Assembly (NCBI GenBank): GCA_014799985.1
Contig: JAAVGZ010000037.1
Span: 1-18,569 of the forward strand
Reading direction: 5' to 3'
Source: Helicobacter sp.
GTDB taxonomy: Bacteria > Campylobacterota > Campylobacteria > Campylobacterales > Helicobacteraceae
Length of the DNA stretch: 18,569 nucleotides
The notes under the pieces are model-generated. The model saw only the letters and a list, made by a program, of their open reading frames with translations. It had not been told where the DNA came from and ran no database searches. Position 1 is the stretch's first letter. Each line of letters opens with the position of its first letter. The translations under genes were made by a program, and so were the position numbers. Positions 1-7,737 of this stretch are shown piece by piece.

Positions 1-25
1 ATTGCTTCGCTTCGCTCGCAATGAC
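1..25. repeat. Partial repeat unit cut by the window edge
   Basis: The first 25 bases (ATTGCTTCGC followed by TTCGCTCGCAATGAC) match the right-hand end of the palindromic units further on, especially positions 406-432. The left half lies outside the window. Confidence 0.6.
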
Positions 26-90
26 CCACCCCCTGCCCTCTCCGCAAGGGAGGGGGAAAATGGAGGCTGGATTTAGTCGCACTCATTGTG

Positions 91-185
91 TCATTGCGAG
101 CGAGCACAGCGAGCGTGGCAATCAACCGTGTTGCGAGTTCAGAGACGTTTGATTGCCACGCGTCCTAACGGACGCTCGCAATGAC
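91..185. repeat. Palindromic repeat unit 1
   Basis: The left arm (about 91-126) opens with TCATTGCGAGCG and ends with GTGGCAATCAAC. The right arm (about 147-185) is its near reverse complement, GTTTGATTGCCACGCG to CGCTCGCAATGA. They are separated by a loop of about 20 bases. Transcribed in either direction it would fold into a long hairpin. Confidence 0.75.
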
Positions 186-212
186 AAAAATAGCGCATGC
201 AAAATTTTCTAT

Positions 213-270
213 TGTCATGTTGAGCGAAGCGAAACATCTCTATGCTTGGAATCTCGAAAGATTCTACCTA
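213..270. repeat. Second repeat type with ATGTT/AACAT arms and a GAATCT hairpin
   Basis: This unit has a different core, an imperfect palindrome at 217-237 with ATGTT and AACAT ends around GAGCGAAGCGA. A perfect small hairpin follows at 249-264 (GAATCT, loop CGAA, AGATTC). It lies directly between two units of the TCATTGCGAG type, so the two families seem to be nested or to insert at similar sites. Confidence 0.55.
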
Positions 271-274
271 TCCG

Positions 275-371
275 TCATTGCGAGCGAGCACAACGTGCGA
301 GCGCGGCAAGCGACCGTGTCGGGCGTTCAGAGACGGTTGAATGCCACGAGGCTAAAGCCTCTCGCAATGAC
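275..371. repeat. Palindromic repeat unit 2
   Basis: The left arm starts TCATTGCGAGCG at 275. The right arm runs from GGTTGAATGCCACG (about 335) to CTCGCAATGA at 371. The middle differs from unit 1 (for example the GAGGCTAAAGCCTC mini-palindrome at 348-361), so the outer ends are conserved and the inner sequence is not. Confidence 0.7.
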
Positions 372-372
372 C

Positions 373-432
373 CAATCAAACGTAGCGGGCAGCCCAACAC
401 GTTTGATTGCTTCGCCTTCGCTCGCAATGACC
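373..432. repeat. Palindromic repeat unit 3 (shortened)
   Basis: Perfect 10-base arms AATCAAACGT (374-383) and ACGTTTGATT (399-408) enclose a short loop, followed by the usual CTTCGCTCGCAATGACC-like end. The left outer arm is missing, so this is a shortened copy or one that shares its edge with unit 2. Confidence 0.6.
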
Positions 433-551
433 ATAGAAACATTGGATATACACCCCTAATCGCGCCACCGATTCCGCCGTGAAAAATCCCATGTACAGGC
501 GCTTGCAACGATTCCTGAAAATATTTAAGAGAATCATAAGCAAAATCATTT

Positions 552-583
552 TATACTCCTGCAAATAGAAACAATTTCTATTT
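552..583 (+). promoter_or_regulatory. Promoter and palindromic operator of the iron-uptake operon
   Basis: A sigma70-type -10 box, TATACT, lies at 552-557 in a T-rich context with no clear -35, as is usual in Campylobacterota. Right after it is a perfect dyad: AAATAGAAA (563-571), three bases, TTTCTATTT (575-583). It covers the expected transcription start, where a repressor would block initiation. In C. jejuni the homologous operon is iron- and Fur-regulated. This palindrome is not a textbook 7-1-7 Fur box, so assignment to Fur is inference. Confidence 0.6.
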
Positions 584-604
584 TAAAAAATGAAAGGTGA
601 AATT

Positions 605-2704
605 GTGCGAAAATACTCCCTGATAACATTTCTTGTTGCCATTTTTGTCAACGCGTTGCTCTTTGCAAAGACCGATGATTACCAGCTCGAGGGCGAACAA
701 ATCAAGCAAGTGCTTGCGCAAAGCTTCGCGAGCTATCAAAACGGCGATGCGGCTTTGGCAAAAAAGCTTGCCGAGACGGCATATTTTCAACATTTTGAAA
801 ATATCGAGGGCACGATTGCGCGCAACATCGGCGCTCAAGCCTATCTCATCGAGAAAAGATTCAATCTTTTGCGCAATCTCTACAAAAATGGCGCAGATAT
901 GGAGAGAATCGAAGCCTTGATTGGCGGGCTTGTGTTTGAGCTCGACCTCGTTTTGCCGCTGCTGGATTCCTCGATGAAGCTCGTTGCCGAAGCGAGCGAC
1001 ACAAACTACGACAAGGCAGCGGCGGAGGCGGCATCGATTGCGGCAGAGAGGCAGCGCGCCAAAGAGGCAGAGGAGATGTTCGCGCGCCTTTTGGGCGAAG
1101 ACAGCGCGGAAAGTAGCGCAAACACAGAATCGACCCCCACAGCGCCCGCCCCACAAAGCGCCCAAAACAACAGCAACACGGCAATGCAAGAGTTCGAGAC
1201 AGCCTCGCGGCTCGATTCGAAGCTGTATCATCTCTATGAGCAAATCAGCGGAAAGTTCGACATCGCCGCGCTGCGCCTGCAAAAGCAACGACCGCTTGAC
1301 GCGGCGAGTATGCTCGAAAAAGAGGTGCTGTTCGATGACTACCGCAACACGAAGCTTGAGATTGTGATGAATCAACACACAGAGGCGGGTGCGGGGCAGA
1401 AGTGGCAGGCGAAGATTCGCGAAATCGTGCGCAGGCTCAAGAATGGCGACATTGGCGAAAGGGAATTGCGCAGCGAGCTTGCCGCGCTTTCCGATAGGCT
1501 CTTCGAGCTCTTGCTGCTCGTTCCGAGCGAGGCAGTCGCAATCGTCCATGTCGAGGGCTTCGCGCAAGAATCGGCAGGCACGGACTACGCCAACGTGGCA
1601 AACGACATACGCATTGCGCTCAACGCGATTGTGGACAAATATGGGCAAGTGCCCGCGCAGGCGCTGATTGACGAGCTGCAAGGCGTGTATTTGGATATTT
1701 TCGAGGCGAGTCAAATGGAGAGCCACATCGGCGCGATGGATAGCAATCTGAAGCTCGCAATCGAATCGCGATTCACGCAGGGCGTGGCGCTGATAAAGGC
1801 AGACGCGCCCAAAGACGCGCTCCGCGACAATTTCGATGCGCTCGATGCGCTCATCGCAAGCTCGCTTGAGAAAATCCAAGACCTCTCGCCCGCCGCACTC
1901 CTTGCCGCCGCGCTTGTCATCATCTTGCGCGAGGGAATCGAAGCCATGCTCATCGTGCTCGCCATCACCGCCTACCTGCTGCAATCAGGCAACGCGAAAC
2001 ACATCGGAATCGTCCATTCCGCGCTCGGCGTGGGCGTTTTCCTAAGTTTCGTAACGGCGTTTGCCGTCTATTACCTCTTCGCGCAGTTTGCGGGGCAGTT
2101 CCGCGAGCTGCTCGAGGGAATCACGATGATAATCGCGCTGTTCTTGCTGCTGTATGTCGGATTCTGGCTGCTGTCCAAATCCTACAAATGGACAAGCTAT
2201 ATCCAAGCGCAGGCGCAAGAGGCGATTCACAAGGGCAGCGCGCGCGTGCTGTGGTGGACGGTCTTTCTCGCCGTCTATCGCGAGGGCGCAGAAACGGTGC
2301 TGTTCTACCAATCGCTATTTTTCAGCGCGAGCGATTCTGCTGACTTTTGGGCTATTATCGGCGGGCTTTGTGTTGGTTGTGCGATTCTGCTCGTGCTCTT
2401 TTTTGTGCTCAAGGCGGGCGCGGTGCGATTCCCCGTGCGCCTCTTTTTCCAATGCACCTCGTATCTCATCTTTGCGCTCTGCTTCATCTTTGCGGGCAAA
2501 GCCGTTGCCGAGCTCATCGAGGGCAAGCTGATATTGCCCACATTTGTGCCCTTTGGCTTTGAGCCCATCACATGGCTTGGAATCTATCCCTACTATGAAA
2601 CATTGATTCCACAAATCGCCGTCTTGTGCGTGATTGTCGCGGGCTTGCTGCTCACACATCGCCTCATCTCACAGCAAAGGAGGCAATCGCGTTCGTTGTT
2701 GTGA
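605..2704 (+). CDS. FTR1-family iron permease with long periplasmic N-terminal domain
   Basis: Inner-membrane iron permease, expected to move iron delivered by P19 into the cytoplasm. From a GTG start at 605 it is 699 residues. This start has AAAGGTGA (593-600) at good spacing and gives a clean signal peptide (MRKYSLITFLVAIFVNALLFA). An in-frame ATG at 590 has no ribosome binding site. A periplasmic helical domain of about 400 residues follows, with an Ala/Ser/Thr/Pro-rich linker near residues 165-190. The C-terminal part has about seven membrane helices with the two iron-translocation motifs of FTR1: REGIE near residue 442 and REGAE near residue 559. It matches Cj1658 of C. jejuni in architecture and position. 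First gene of the operon, with p19 starting 26 bases downstream. Family assignment is secure. Iron specificity is inferred from the family. Confidence 0.93.
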   Translation: MRKYSLITFLVAIFVNALLFAKTDDYQLEGEQIKQVLAQSFASYQNGDAALAKKLAETAYFQHFENIEGTIARNIGAQAYLIEKRFNLLRNLYKNGADMERIEALIGGLVFELDLVLPLLDSSMKLVAEASDTNYDKAAAEAASIAAERQRAKEAEEMFARLLGEDSAESSANTESTPTAPAPQSAQNNSNTAMQEFETASRLDSKLYHLYEQISGKFDIAALRLQKQRPLDAASMLEKEVLFDDYRNTKLEIVMNQHTEAGAGQKWQAKIREIVRRLKNGDIGERELRSELAALSDRLFELLLLVPSEAVAIVHVEGFAQESAGTDYANVANDIRIALNAIVDKYGQVPAQALIDELQGVYLDIFEASQMESHIGAMDSNLKLAIESRFTQGVALIKADAPKDALRDNFDALDALIASSLEKIQDLSPAALLAAALVIILREGIEAMLIVLAITAYLLQSGNAKHIGIVHSALGVGVFLSFVTAFAVYYLFAQFAGQFRELLEGITMIIALFLLLYVGFWLLSKSYKWTSYIQAQAQEAIHKGSARVLWWTVFLAVYREGAETVLFYQSLFFSASDSADFWAIIGGLCVGCAILLVLFFVLKAGAVRFPVRLFFQCTSYLIFALCFIFAGKAVAELIEGKLILPTFVPFGFEPITWLGIYPYYETLIPQIAVLCVIVAGLLLTHRLISQQRRQSRSLL

Positions 2705-2730
2705 ATGAAATTTTATTTTAGGAGTTTTTT

Positions 2731-3261
2731 ATGAAAAAAGGTTTCGTTTCTCCGCTTTTGGCGGGTGCAATCTTGGGCGGCGCTGCGTTTGCGGCAGAAG
2801 TGCCAATTGGCGATAGTGTCGAGCGCAACGGCATGGAGATTGCGGCTGTGTATCTGCAACCCATCGAGATGGAGCCGCGCGGTGTCGATTTGGCAGCGTC
2901 TTTGGCAGACATTCACCTCGAGGCGGACATTTCTGCGACAAAGGGCAACAAGAACGGCTTCGCCGAAGGCGCGTGGATTCCGTATCTCACGGTCGGGTAT
3001 AAGATTACGAATCTCGACACCAAAAAGACCAAAAGTGGCAAATTCATGCCAATGGTTGCCGATGATGGCGCGCATTATGGCGCAAACATTGCAATGGAAA
3101 AAGACGGCTTTGGTCCCGGAAACTACGAGCTGATTTTTGCCATTGAAAACCCCGAACGGCAAGGCTTTGGTCGCCATGTCGATTCTGAAACGGGCGTGGG
3201 CAAGTGGTTTGAGCCCTTCACGGTGAAGTACAACTTCAAATACACCGGCGCGCCGAAGTAA
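2731..3261 (+). CDS. p19: P19/Tp34-family periplasmic iron-transport protein
   Basis: Periplasmic metal-binding protein of the P19 system, 176 residues, with a Sec signal peptide cleaved after AAFA near residue 21. The metal ligands described for C. jejuni P19 are visible: His62 and Glu64 in DIHLEAD, Met108 in KFMPMV, His115 in GAHYGAN and His149 in GRHVD. After subtracting the leader of about 20 residues, the first positions fall on the published mature numbering. The family binds copper and ferric iron at a dimer interface and supports growth under iron limitation. The start has a strong AGGAG (2720-2724). It sits between the FTR1 permease gene and the DUF2318 gene, and a 9-bp hairpin follows its stop codon, which may set P19 apart from the downstream genes in mRNA level. 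Confidence 0.94.
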   Translation: MKKGFVSPLLAGAILGGAAFAAEVPIGDSVERNGMEIAAVYLQPIEMEPRGVDLAASLADIHLEADISATKGNKNGFAEGAWIPYLTVGYKITNLDTKKTKSGKFMPMVADDGAHYGANIAMEKDGFGPGNYELIFAIENPERQGFGRHVDSETGVGKWFEPFTVKYNFKYTGAPK

Positions 3262-3269
3262 TTTTACCA

Positions 3270-3291
3270 CAGCAGAGAGGATTCTCTGCTG
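3270..3291 (+). other. Intra-operon hairpin after p19
   Basis: CAGCAGAGA (3270-3278) and TCTCTGCTG (3283-3291) form a perfect 9-bp stem around the four-base loop GGAT. It starts 9 bases after the p19 stop. The run after it (ATTCTATTT) is only partly T-rich, so it looks like an attenuator or an mRNA-stabilising 3' end rather than a full terminator. The next gene starts 20 bases later. Confidence 0.6.
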
Positions 3292-3311
3292 ATTCTATTT
3301 GTGGAGCGTTC

Positions 3312-4679
3312 ATGTCGATTTATCTTGTGCAACTTTTGCAGGCTTTCTTGCCGTTTGTGTGCATTACAGCGCTGCTCCTGCCGTCATTGCAATGGCGTAA
3401 AGCCGCGCTTTGGGGCATTGCGGGCGTTGTTTTGGGCTATATGGCGTTTTTCATCTTCCGCGCAAACGCCGATGATTTCTATTATGGCATCAACTGCGCC
3501 CTCGCTGTGAGCTTGCTGCTCATGCTTGGAATCTCCTTTGTGCGCCTCAAAAGCTTGCACGAGATTCTGTTCTGCGTTCTCGCCTTCTTGTTCATGGCGC
3601 GCTATTGCTATATGAGCCGCCTCTATCCGCTCTTTAGCACCGATTTTCTCGAGACGCTCGCAATCAGCTCCATGGGGCTCATCGCGCTTGGCGTTGTGCT
3701 GTGCTGCGCCGCATTCGCGCTCTTGCGCATGTTCGCGGTGCGATGGCTCGGAATCCTCGTTGTGCTCGTCATGCTCAACGCGCTTGCGGGCGATATTCTC
3801 CTCAAACTCATGCAAGATTCTATCATCGAAACACACAGCCTTTTACTAAGCTATGTCGCAAAAACGATTCATTATGGATTCTTAATCCCCTATCTTCTTG
3901 TAGGAATCTTGGGCATTCTTGGAATCATACTGCTTTTCAAGCTGCCCCCTAAACCACGCAAACAACATTTTCTTGATACGACCTATCGCGCGCAAAAAGC
4001 CCTGCGCACCTCGCTCTTGTGCCGCGCTAGCAGCAGCGTTGCGCTGATGGTTTTTGTTTGGGCGAGCCTGCTGTACTTCGACCTCATCGCCTCGCGCCCC
4101 ATCGTCATTGACGCGCCCACGATTGTTGAGCCCGAGCATGGACATTTCGTGTTCGATGTGAAAATGCTTGACGACAACAAGCTGCACCGTTACGCATACA
4201 TCACGAACGAGGGCAAAGTCGTGCGATTCTTCTTGCTGAACCGCTTTGCCGAGCGCAGCTCGCCGGGTGTCGTGTTTGACGCATGCGCGCTGTGCGGCGA
4301 CATGGGCTATGTCAAGCGAGGCGATGAGCTCATCTGCATTGCCTGCAACGTGCGCATTTTCTTGCCCAGCGTGGGCAAAATGGGCGGCTGCAACCCGATT
4401 CCGCTCGCGCATAGAATCGAAGAGGACAAAATCATCATCAGCGTCTATGATGTGCTCGAGGGCAGCAATTTCTTTAGCCAAACGCAGCAAAAAAGCGTAA
4501 CCGACCCCGTGAGCGGCGAGGCGCTCATCAACTTTGACGCGCCGTTTCAATACAGCTTCAGGGGAATCACCTATTATTTTGCTAATGAACAGAATCAAAA
4601 GCAATTCATCGAATCGCCCGAACAATATGTCGATGACGGCGCACAGATTCCATACAAAATCCAAAGGCTTGCCCAATGA
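3312..4679 (+). CDS. DUF2318 Fe-S-type integral membrane protein with YHS-like tail
   Basis: 455 residues, counterpart of Cj1660 in the C. jejuni P19 operon. Residues 1-260 contain about eight hydrophobic helices. The C-terminal part carries the DUF2318 cysteine pattern CxxC (325/328), CxxC (342/345) and the GGCNPIPL motif with Cys360, annotated in the family as a predicted metal or Fe-S binding site. The last 60 residues (about 398-440, DPVSGE ... YYFANEQ ... SPEQY) resemble a YHS domain, but the family's usual metal-binding cysteines are replaced. A redox or electron-transfer role in reducing or releasing iron is inferred from context only. The start has GGAG at 3303-3306. The last four bases (ATGA) overlap the next gene, suggesting translational coupling. 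Confidence 0.88.
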   Translation: MSIYLVQLLQAFLPFVCITALLLPSLQWRKAALWGIAGVVLGYMAFFIFRANADDFYYGINCALAVSLLLMLGISFVRLKSLHEILFCVLAFLFMARYCYMSRLYPLFSTDFLETLAISSMGLIALGVVLCCAAFALLRMFAVRWLGILVVLVMLNALAGDILLKLMQDSIIETHSLLLSYVAKTIHYGFLIPYLLVGILGILGIILLFKLPPKPRKQHFLDTTYRAQKALRTSLLCRASSSVALMVFVWASLLYFDLIASRPIVIDAPTIVEPEHGHFVFDVKMLDDNKLHRYAYITNEGKVVRFFLLNRFAERSSPGVVFDACALCGDMGYVKRGDELICIACNVRIFLPSVGKMGGCNPIPLAHRIEEDKIIISVYDVLEGSNFFSQTQQKSVTDPVSGEALINFDAPFQYSFRGITYYFANEQNQKQFIESPEQYVDDGAQIPYKIQRLAQ

Positions 4680-5968
4680 ATATCCGTTTCATCATCGCCT
4701 CGCTCACAGGCAACAGATTCCAAAAGGCGCTCATGCTGCTCACGTTTATCTTGAGCACCATGCTCCTTAGCGCCATGCTCAACATCACGCTTGGCATTGG
4801 CAACGAAGTCGCTAAAGAATTGCGCAGCTTCGGCAGCAACATTGTCGTTTTGCCCAAAGGCGCGAGCCTTAGCATCGAGGTTGGCGACACGCTCTACACG
4901 CCGCTTGCCGCGCAAAGCTTTCTGGACGAAAGCAAGCTCAAGACAATAAAAGAAATCTTTTGGCGCAACAGCATCATCGCGCTTGCGCCGTTTTTGGAGC
5001 TTGCCACCAAAGCCACGACACAAGGCGGCGCGCCGTTTGATGTGGCTTTAAGCGGCAGCTATTTCGACAAGAATCTCGACCTTCAAGACGAGCCCGACTT
5101 CCGCACGGGTCTCAAGAGCCTCTATCCGCTCTGGCAAATCGCGGGGCAATGGGCGCTCGATGATAGCCTTGATTCTATTATGGTAGGCAGCGAGCTCGCC
5201 AAAGCGCGGAATCTCGAGGTTGGCGACAGCCTCTTTCTAAGCCACAACGAGCGGGCACGCGAGGTGCGCATTGTCGGAATCGTGGCGCATAGCGGCGCGT
5301 TCGAGAACAGAATCATTGCCCCGCTCGCGCTTGCGCAATGGCTTGCCAACAAGCCCAACCAATTCTACAAAGCCGAAGTCTCGGCGCTCACAATCCCCGA
5401 AAACGCGCTCTCGCAAAAGGCGCGCAGCAACATCGATTCGCTCTCGCAAGTCGAGTTCGATTCGTGGTATTGCAGCGCGTTTGTGAGCAGCATTGCATAC
5501 CAAATCGAGGAGGATTTCAAGGGCACAAGCGCGAAGCCGCAGCTTTCGATTAGCGATGCCGAAAGCACGATTGTCAAGAAAATCCAAAGCCTCATGGCGC
5601 TCGCGAGCCTCATCGCGCTACTCGCCGCGACAGCGAGCATTGCGAGCCTGCTCGTTGGCGAAACACAGCGGCGGCGCGCCGAGATTGCGTTGCACAAGGT
5701 CTTGGGCGCGAGTCTCATGCAAATCTATCTCTTGTTCGCTTGCGAGGCGCTCTTTGTCGGCATGCTCGGCGCGAGCATCGGATTCTTGGTCGGGCAAGGA
5801 ATCGGCGAGGGAATCGCGTGGCTCATCTTCGGGCATTTCCTGCCGCTCTCGTGGATTGCGCTGCCGCTTTGCCTCGCCTTTAGCGCGCTCATCGCCCTTT
5901 TTGCCTCGCTATTCCTCGTTGGCGCAATCGCCGACCTCCCCCCTGCGCAGGTGCTTTATGGACGCTAA
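4676..5968 (+). CDS. FtsX/MacB-type ABC transporter permease, first of two
   Basis: 430 residues with the FtsX/MacB layout: one N-terminal membrane helix (about 17-41), a periplasmic domain of roughly 260 residues, then three C-terminal helices (from about 305). The cytosolic loop has the family coupling motif RRAEIALHKVLGAS, which contacts the ATPase. Corresponds to Cj1661. The start overlaps the preceding stop (ATGA) and its own end overlaps the next gene by 11 bases, so the genes are probably translationally coupled. The family usually drives periplasmic mechanotransmission or export rather than import, so its part in iron uptake is an open question. Confidence 0.88.
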   Translation: MNIRFIIASLTGNRFQKALMLLTFILSTMLLSAMLNITLGIGNEVAKELRSFGSNIVVLPKGASLSIEVGDTLYTPLAAQSFLDESKLKTIKEIFWRNSIIALAPFLELATKATTQGGAPFDVALSGSYFDKNLDLQDEPDFRTGLKSLYPLWQIAGQWALDDSLDSIMVGSELAKARNLEVGDSLFLSHNERAREVRIVGIVAHSGAFENRIIAPLALAQWLANKPNQFYKAEVSALTIPENALSQKARSNIDSLSQVEFDSWYCSAFVSSIAYQIEEDFKGTSAKPQLSISDAESTIVKKIQSLMALASLIALLAATASIASLLVGETQRRRAEIALHKVLGASLMQIYLLFACEALFVGMLGASIGFLVGQGIGEGIAWLIFGHFLPLSWIALPLCLAFSALIALFASLFLVGAIADLPPAQVLYGR

Positions 5969-7094
5969 CAAACTCTTTTTCTGCCGCAGCATTGCGCGTT
6001 CCTTGTGCTTTTCGTGGCACAAGGTGGCTGTGATTGTCTTTGCGCTGTTCATCGGCACGGCTGTGAGCGCCGCGTTTCTCAACCTCTCGTTTGACATCAC
6101 GAGCAAGCTCCGCCACGAACTCAAGGTCTATGGCGCAAACTTTGTGATTGCGCCCAACAACGCGCCGCTGACACCACTGACAATGGAGCGCTACCAAAGC
6201 GCGCTTGCCAAGATTCCAAAAGAATCGCTCAAAGCCGCCTCGCCCTTCTTGTTCGCGAGCCTTAGCTTGGAGAGCAACAGCGCGCTTGTCGCGGGCGTGA
6301 GCCTCGATTCGATGAAGGCGCTCCAGCCCTTTTTGCAGGCGAGCGCAGGGCATTTCGGGCAGAGCGTGTTTGCGGAGGATTCCATTTTTGTCGGGCAGCA
6401 GCTCGCCAAAGCGCTCGAGCTCAAACCCGCGCAAAAGCTCACAATCACCGACCCAAAGACGCTGAATGCGCAAACCTTTGTCGTGCAAGGAATCGTGAGC
6501 AGCGGGGGCGCGTTTGACGGCATGGCGCTGATTGCGATTGCGCCCATGCAGCGGCTGCTTGAGACGCAGAATCTCCACTATGCGCAAGCCGTGCTGTATG
6601 GCGATTTCGCATCGATTCGAGCCATCGCAGAGGAGCTTAGCGATGATTCCATTGTCGCAAAGCCTATCATGCAAGTCGCGAGCAGCGAGGGCGCGATTCT
6701 GGGCAAAATGCAATCGCTCATGCTGCTCGTGTGCCTTGTCGTGTTGGCGATTGCCTCGCTTAGCGTGAACAACACCCTAAGCGCGCTGATTTTCGCGCGC
6801 AAAAAGCAGATTGCGCTGCACCTAAGCCTTGGCGCGAGCATTCGCGACATTCGCTATATGCTTGGCGCTGAAGTGGCGGCGATGTGCGCTGTCGCGATTC
6901 TTTTGGGCGCGCTTTGCGGCTTTGGGCTCGCAAATATCTTGGGCTGGGCGATTTTCGATTCGAGCGTTCGTTTTCGATTCCTGCCCTTCGTGCTCGCGAT
7001 TGGCATTGCCATGTTCTTTAGCTTCATCAGCGCCTATTATCCGCTCAAAAAGGCACTCAAAATCAATATTGCAACAAATCTAAAAGGAGAATAA
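5958..7094 (+). CDS. FtsX/MacB-type ABC transporter permease, second of two
   Basis: 378 residues from ATG 5958, chosen because it has AGG at 5949-5951, gives a proper N-terminal membrane helix (about residues 21-45) and overlaps the upstream gene by only 11 bases. The reading frame stays open for another 155 codons upstream, but that part is Arg/Ser-rich shadow sequence of the first permease. Layout as in the first permease: a periplasmic domain, three C-terminal helices and a coupling motif RKKQIALHLSLGAS. Counterpart of Cj1662. The two permeases are distant paralogues and probably form a heterodimer. Confidence 0.87.
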   Translation: MDANKLFFCRSIARSLCFSWHKVAVIVFALFIGTAVSAAFLNLSFDITSKLRHELKVYGANFVIAPNNAPLTPLTMERYQSALAKIPKESLKAASPFLFASLSLESNSALVAGVSLDSMKALQPFLQASAGHFGQSVFAEDSIFVGQQLAKALELKPAQKLTITDPKTLNAQTFVVQGIVSSGGAFDGMALIAIAPMQRLLETQNLHYAQAVLYGDFASIRAIAEELSDDSIVAKPIMQVASSEGAILGKMQSLMLLVCLVVLAIASLSVNNTLSALIFARKKQIALHLSLGASIRDIRYMLGAEVAAMCAVAILLGALCGFGLANILGWAIFDSSVRFRFLPFVLAIGIAMFFSFISAYYPLKKALKINIATNLKGE

Positions 7095-7095
7095 A

Positions 7096-7737
7096 TTGCT
7101 ACTCAATCTGCACAACATCAGCAAGAGCTTTGGCGATGTGCATGCACTGCGCAACATAAGCTGCACGCTCGACAAGGGTGAATGGCTGACGATTATGGGA
7201 CCAAGCGGCTCGGGGAAGTCTACGTTGCTGCACATCATTGCGCTGCTCGATTCGCCCACGAGCGGCACATACACTCTTTTTGGCAACGACATGACGCATT
7301 TGAGCGAAGAGGCAAAGATTGGCATGCGCCGCGAAAAAATCGGGCTGATTTTTCAGCAGTTTCATCTGATTCCATACCTTAGCGCTGTTGAAAATGTCAT
7401 GCTCGCGCAATATTACCATTCGAGTATTGATAGAGACGATGCGCTCACAATGCTCGACAAAGTCGGGCTCTCGCATCGCGCACACCACCTCCCAAGCGAG
7501 CTTAGCGGCGGCGAGCAACAGCGGCTGTGCATCGCACGTGCGATGATGAACAACCCCGAGATTCTGCTTGCCGATGAGCCCACAGGGAATCTCGACAGCG
7601 AGAACGAAGCGCGCGTGCTTGCGCTCTTGCAGGAGTTCAAAAAAGAAGGCAAGAGCCTCGTGCTCATCACCCACAATCCCGAGCTTGGCAGCTATGGGGA
7701 CAAAAAACTACTCTTAAAACATGGAGAAATGCAATGA
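7096..7737 (+). CDS. ABC transporter ATP-binding protein (MacB/LolD type)
   Basis: 213-residue nucleotide-binding subunit for the two preceding permeases. All motifs are intact: Walker A GPSGSGKST (35-43), Q-loop FQQ (87-89), signature LSGGEQQR (136-143), Walker B ILLADEP (156-162) and D-loop, and switch histidine 193 in ITHNPE. The short LolD/MacB-type form without extra domains fits FtsX-like permeases. Translation starts at TTG 7096, directly after a strong AAGGAGA (7084-7090) that lies in the end of the upstream gene. The ATGA end overlaps the thioredoxin-like gene. Counterpart of Cj1663. Confidence 0.93.
   Translation: MLLNLHNISKSFGDVHALRNISCTLDKGEWLTIMGPSGSGKSTLLHIIALLDSPTSGTYTLFGNDMTHLSEEAKIGMRREKIGLIFQQFHLIPYLSAVENVMLAQYYHSSIDRDDALTMLDKVGLSHRAHHLPSELSGGEQQRLCIARAMMNNPEILLADEPTGNLDSENEARVLALLQEFKKEGKSLVLITHNPELGSYGDKKLLLKHGEMQ

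Larger units (their letters stand above)
1..432. repeat. Cluster of dispersed inverted-repeat (REP/MITE-like) elements, no gene
   Basis: The first 430 bases are built from repeated variants of a short module that begins TCATTGCGAGCG and ends CGCTCGCAATGA, with TGGCAATCA / TGATTGCCAC in the inner part of the arms. At least three complete or partial palindromic units and one unit of a second type (ATGTTGAGCGAAGCGAAACAT) are packed here. Short open frames cross the region on both strands. They only translate the repeats, have no convincing ribosome binding sites and are not genes. Positions 26-59 add a C-rich/G-rich imperfect hairpin (CCCT.. / AGGGAGGGGG). I recognise this style of repeat from intergenic regions of many bacterial genomes. 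How often it occurs elsewhere in this genome cannot be seen here. Confidence 0.8.

Noticed and set aside
91..432. CRISPR array
   Set aside because: The repeats are palindromic, uneven in length and spacing, lack unique spacers of constant size, and no cas gene is nearby.
153..508. Several open frames of 60-109 codons on both strands
   Set aside because: They translate the inverted-repeat elements, lack ribosome binding sites, and change with the repeats. Such frames are typical false genes in REP-like regions.
578..1984. Minus-strand open frame of 468 codons antisense to the FTR1 permease gene
   Set aside because: Its composition is that of a shadow frame in GC-rich coding DNA, with no recognisable domain, while the plus strand holds a clear FTR1 protein.
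5493..5957. N-terminal extension of 155 codons on the second permease
   Set aside because: It is Arg/Ser-rich shadow of the first permease. ATG 5958 has a ribosome binding site and begins at the real membrane helix.
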